Assembly: GCA_937919225.1 (NCBI GenBank)
Contig: CALFRH010000230.1
Location: 1-33,795, forward strand
Direction of reading: 5' to 3'
Source of the DNA: an uncultured Parvularcula sp.
Lineage (GTDB): Bacteria; Pseudomonadota; Alphaproteobacteria; Caulobacterales; Parvularculaceae
Length of the DNA: 33,795 bases
A program made the position numbers and the translations under genes. This document shows, one piece after another, positions 32,773-33,795 of the stretch. How positions within the stretch are numbered: the stretch's first letter is position 1; every line of letters begins with the position of its first letter. The notes under the pieces are model-generated. The model was not told the origin of the DNA, made no database searches, and saw only the letters and a program-made list of their open reading frames with translations.

Positions 32773-33294
32773 CTACCGCAGGCCACGGCCCTTTGGGTCA
32801 TCCTCAGTCCCTGCTGCTTGACCAGGCGCGAGGGGCGGCAATGGAGCGGGCGGCGCCGTTTGCTGAGCGTCAGCCTCACGTAGGAATGGGATCACTGGAT
32901 GCTCCGCGTCACCATAGGCGGTTTTAATCTTTGCCGCGCAGTCGGTGGTGAGCCCCGTGAGATAGTCCCCTCGCTGGGCCGCAACATCGGGCGCATCACC
33001 GTCGGGCATCCCCGCGCGGATCACCGCAACCGCCCGATTGGCCGCGGCCTGGAGGGTGTCCCCCGACGCCCCCGGCGCCGATGCCGATAGCTCATATTCC
33101 CAAATGGCAAGACCGTCGCGCATTCGGCGGCGCACCTCTTGGGGGATAGACGGGGCTGCCTGCATCGCATCGAGAGTGTAGGCAAATGACGCCGCGCAAC
33201 GGGCCGCTTCATCCGTTGAAAAAGCAGACTTGGCTTCCGCCACTGCCCCCACACTGACCAACGCGATCGCGCCGCTGACCCATCCCATCATCAT
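32773..33294 (-). CDS. Small secreted protein of unknown function
   Basis: A 173-residue protein with a signal peptide of about 21 residues (MMMGWVSGAIALVSVGAVAEA), a mostly helical mature part, two Cys (33 and 119) that may pair in the periplasm, and a Pro-rich end (TAPPAPLPPLAPGQAAG). I recognise no family. Three ATG codons in a row begin it; AAAGGG is five bases before the first, so I use 33294. It lies downstream of truB on the same strand, 110 bases after the truB stop, with a weak hairpin between. Confidence 0.7.
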   Translation of the reverse strand: MMMGWVSGAIALVSVGAVAEAKSAFSTDEAARCAASFAYTLDAMQAAPSIPQEVRRRMRDGLAIWEYELSASAPGASGDTLQAAANRAVAVIRAGMPDGDAPDVAAQRGDYLTGLTTDCAAKIKTAYGDAEHPVIPFLREADAQQTAPPAPLPPLAPGQAAGTEDDPKGRGLR

Positions 33295-33352
33295 CGGGAC
33301 CCTTTTTACTGCTGCACCCCGCGCGCCTTCATACCAGTCTTGGACCGCCCGT

Positions 33353-33378
33353 CAAAATTGGGGCGCCCCTTAAGGGCG
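33353..33378 (-). terminator. Possible terminator after truB
   Basis: On the minus strand CGCCC (33378-33374) and GGGCG can form a 5-bp stem around TTAAG, within a larger near-palindrome, followed after a few bases by AATTTTG (33359-33353). The stem is short and the T-run brief, so this is weak. Confidence 0.28.
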
Positions 33379-33404
33379 TCAAATAGCGATAGGCCAAATA
33401 ACGA

Positions 33405-33795
33405 TCACCCCAGATTAAACACCTTCACCGGCTGGAGCTTTAATCCCTCAAGCCGACAAATGGCGATCGGGCGATCCCCTTCAACCGCCAGGATCGGTTC
33501 AATATCATCGGCGCAACCCTGACGAATAGGGGTCACTTGGAGCGGCGGTAGGATAGCAGCGTTCCCCATGCTGAGTTTTGCCGCCGCCGGCCGATCAATG
33601 GCCACCTGGGGGTACTCACCAAACGCCCGATCGACCCCGAGCAAAAAATCGTCATAGACCTCGGGCGTGCGGTCCTTAGGCCCAAGACGCGCCGTCGCAG
33701 GCTCACCGGTGACCTCCTCAAAGGAGACCGCATCCCCTTCTGTAAACGGCCCAACGGCCGTTCGGCGCAGAGCGCTCACATGCCCCACGGTGCCA
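33405..33795 (-). CDS. truB: tRNA pseudouridine(55) synthase TruB, C-terminal part (partial)
   Basis: About 130 residues of the C-terminal end; the gene runs off the right edge of the window. In frame from base 33794, the sequence GTVGHVSALRRTAVGPFTE is the well-conserved TruB segment after the catalytic domain (family pattern G-HVSALRRT-VGPF). A PUA-like end follows, with GDRPIAICRLEGLKLQPVKVF. TruB makes pseudouridine 55 in the T-arm of tRNAs. The catalytic Asp lies outside the window. In many bacteria rpsO follows truB, but here the next gene downstream is the unrelated secreted protein. Confidence 0.9.
   Translation of the reverse strand, partial: GTVGHVSALRRTAVGPFTEGDAVSFEEVTGEPATARLGPKDRTPEVYDDFLLGVDRAFGEYPQVAIDRPAAAKLSMGNAAILPPLQVTPIRQGCADDIEPILAVEGDRPIAICRLEGLKLQPVKVFNLG

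Overview
The window reads as about 34 kb of chromosome from a Gram-negative alphaproteobacterium of medium-high GC content. I infer this from the fabI end, the UPF0176/TrhO, EVE and GST-type genes, the TonB receptor, the VPxxLPL-type C-terminal sorting tail, and intergenic palindromes of the kinds common in that class. A marine Parvularcula-like or Caulobacter-like lineage would fit, but the sequence alone does not prove it. I see no phage, plasmid, IS transposase, CRISPR, tRNA or rRNA.

Layout. Positions 1-80 are the last codons of fabI. A DEAD-box RNA helicase with a long basic tail follows (to 1913), then a low-GC lipoprotein (2036-2881) facing a second lipoprotein. At 3652-6017 a minus-strand operon carries an SDR oxidoreductase, the tRNA hydroxylase trhO and a GST-like protein. 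Two related nested palindromes separate it from a plus-strand four-helix membrane protein (6216-7436).

From 7439 to 25584 the main theme is leucine and branched-chain amino acid breakdown. Methylcrotonyl-CoA carboxylase beta and alpha (mccB, mccA) lie on the minus strand with a small membrane protein gene wedged between them. A DUF1800-DUF1501 pair diverges from them and is followed by isovaleryl-CoA dehydrogenase (ivd). After a repeat-rich gap and a 1061-residue TonB-dependent receptor come the E3 (lpd), E2, E1-beta and E1-alpha genes of a branched-chain 2-oxoacid dehydrogenase complex. An EVE-domain gene sits upstream of lpd, and a small secreted basic protein gene lies between. Together bkd, ivd and mcc would carry leucine from its keto acid to 3-methylglutaconyl-CoA. 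The hydratase and HMG-CoA lyase needed to finish are not in the window.

Positions 25958-27983 hold a protein with a C-terminal membrane-sorting tail and an acetyl-CoA C-acyltransferase (thiolase). An RmuC-like protein with an unusually long acidic N-terminal half diverges from the housekeeping operon def-fmt-truA (30527-32756). A small secreted protein and the C-terminal part of truB, running off the right edge, close the window.

Most genes are ordinary metabolism. The parts that deserve a second look are the mccB-membrane protein-mccA arrangement, a perfect 17-bp palindrome in the mcc/DUF1800 divergent promoter, the family of nested palindromes, the crowded repeat cluster after ivd, a 111-bp inverted-repeat element after the thiolase, and the low-GC lipoprotein. 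I found no convincing undescribed defence or mobile system.
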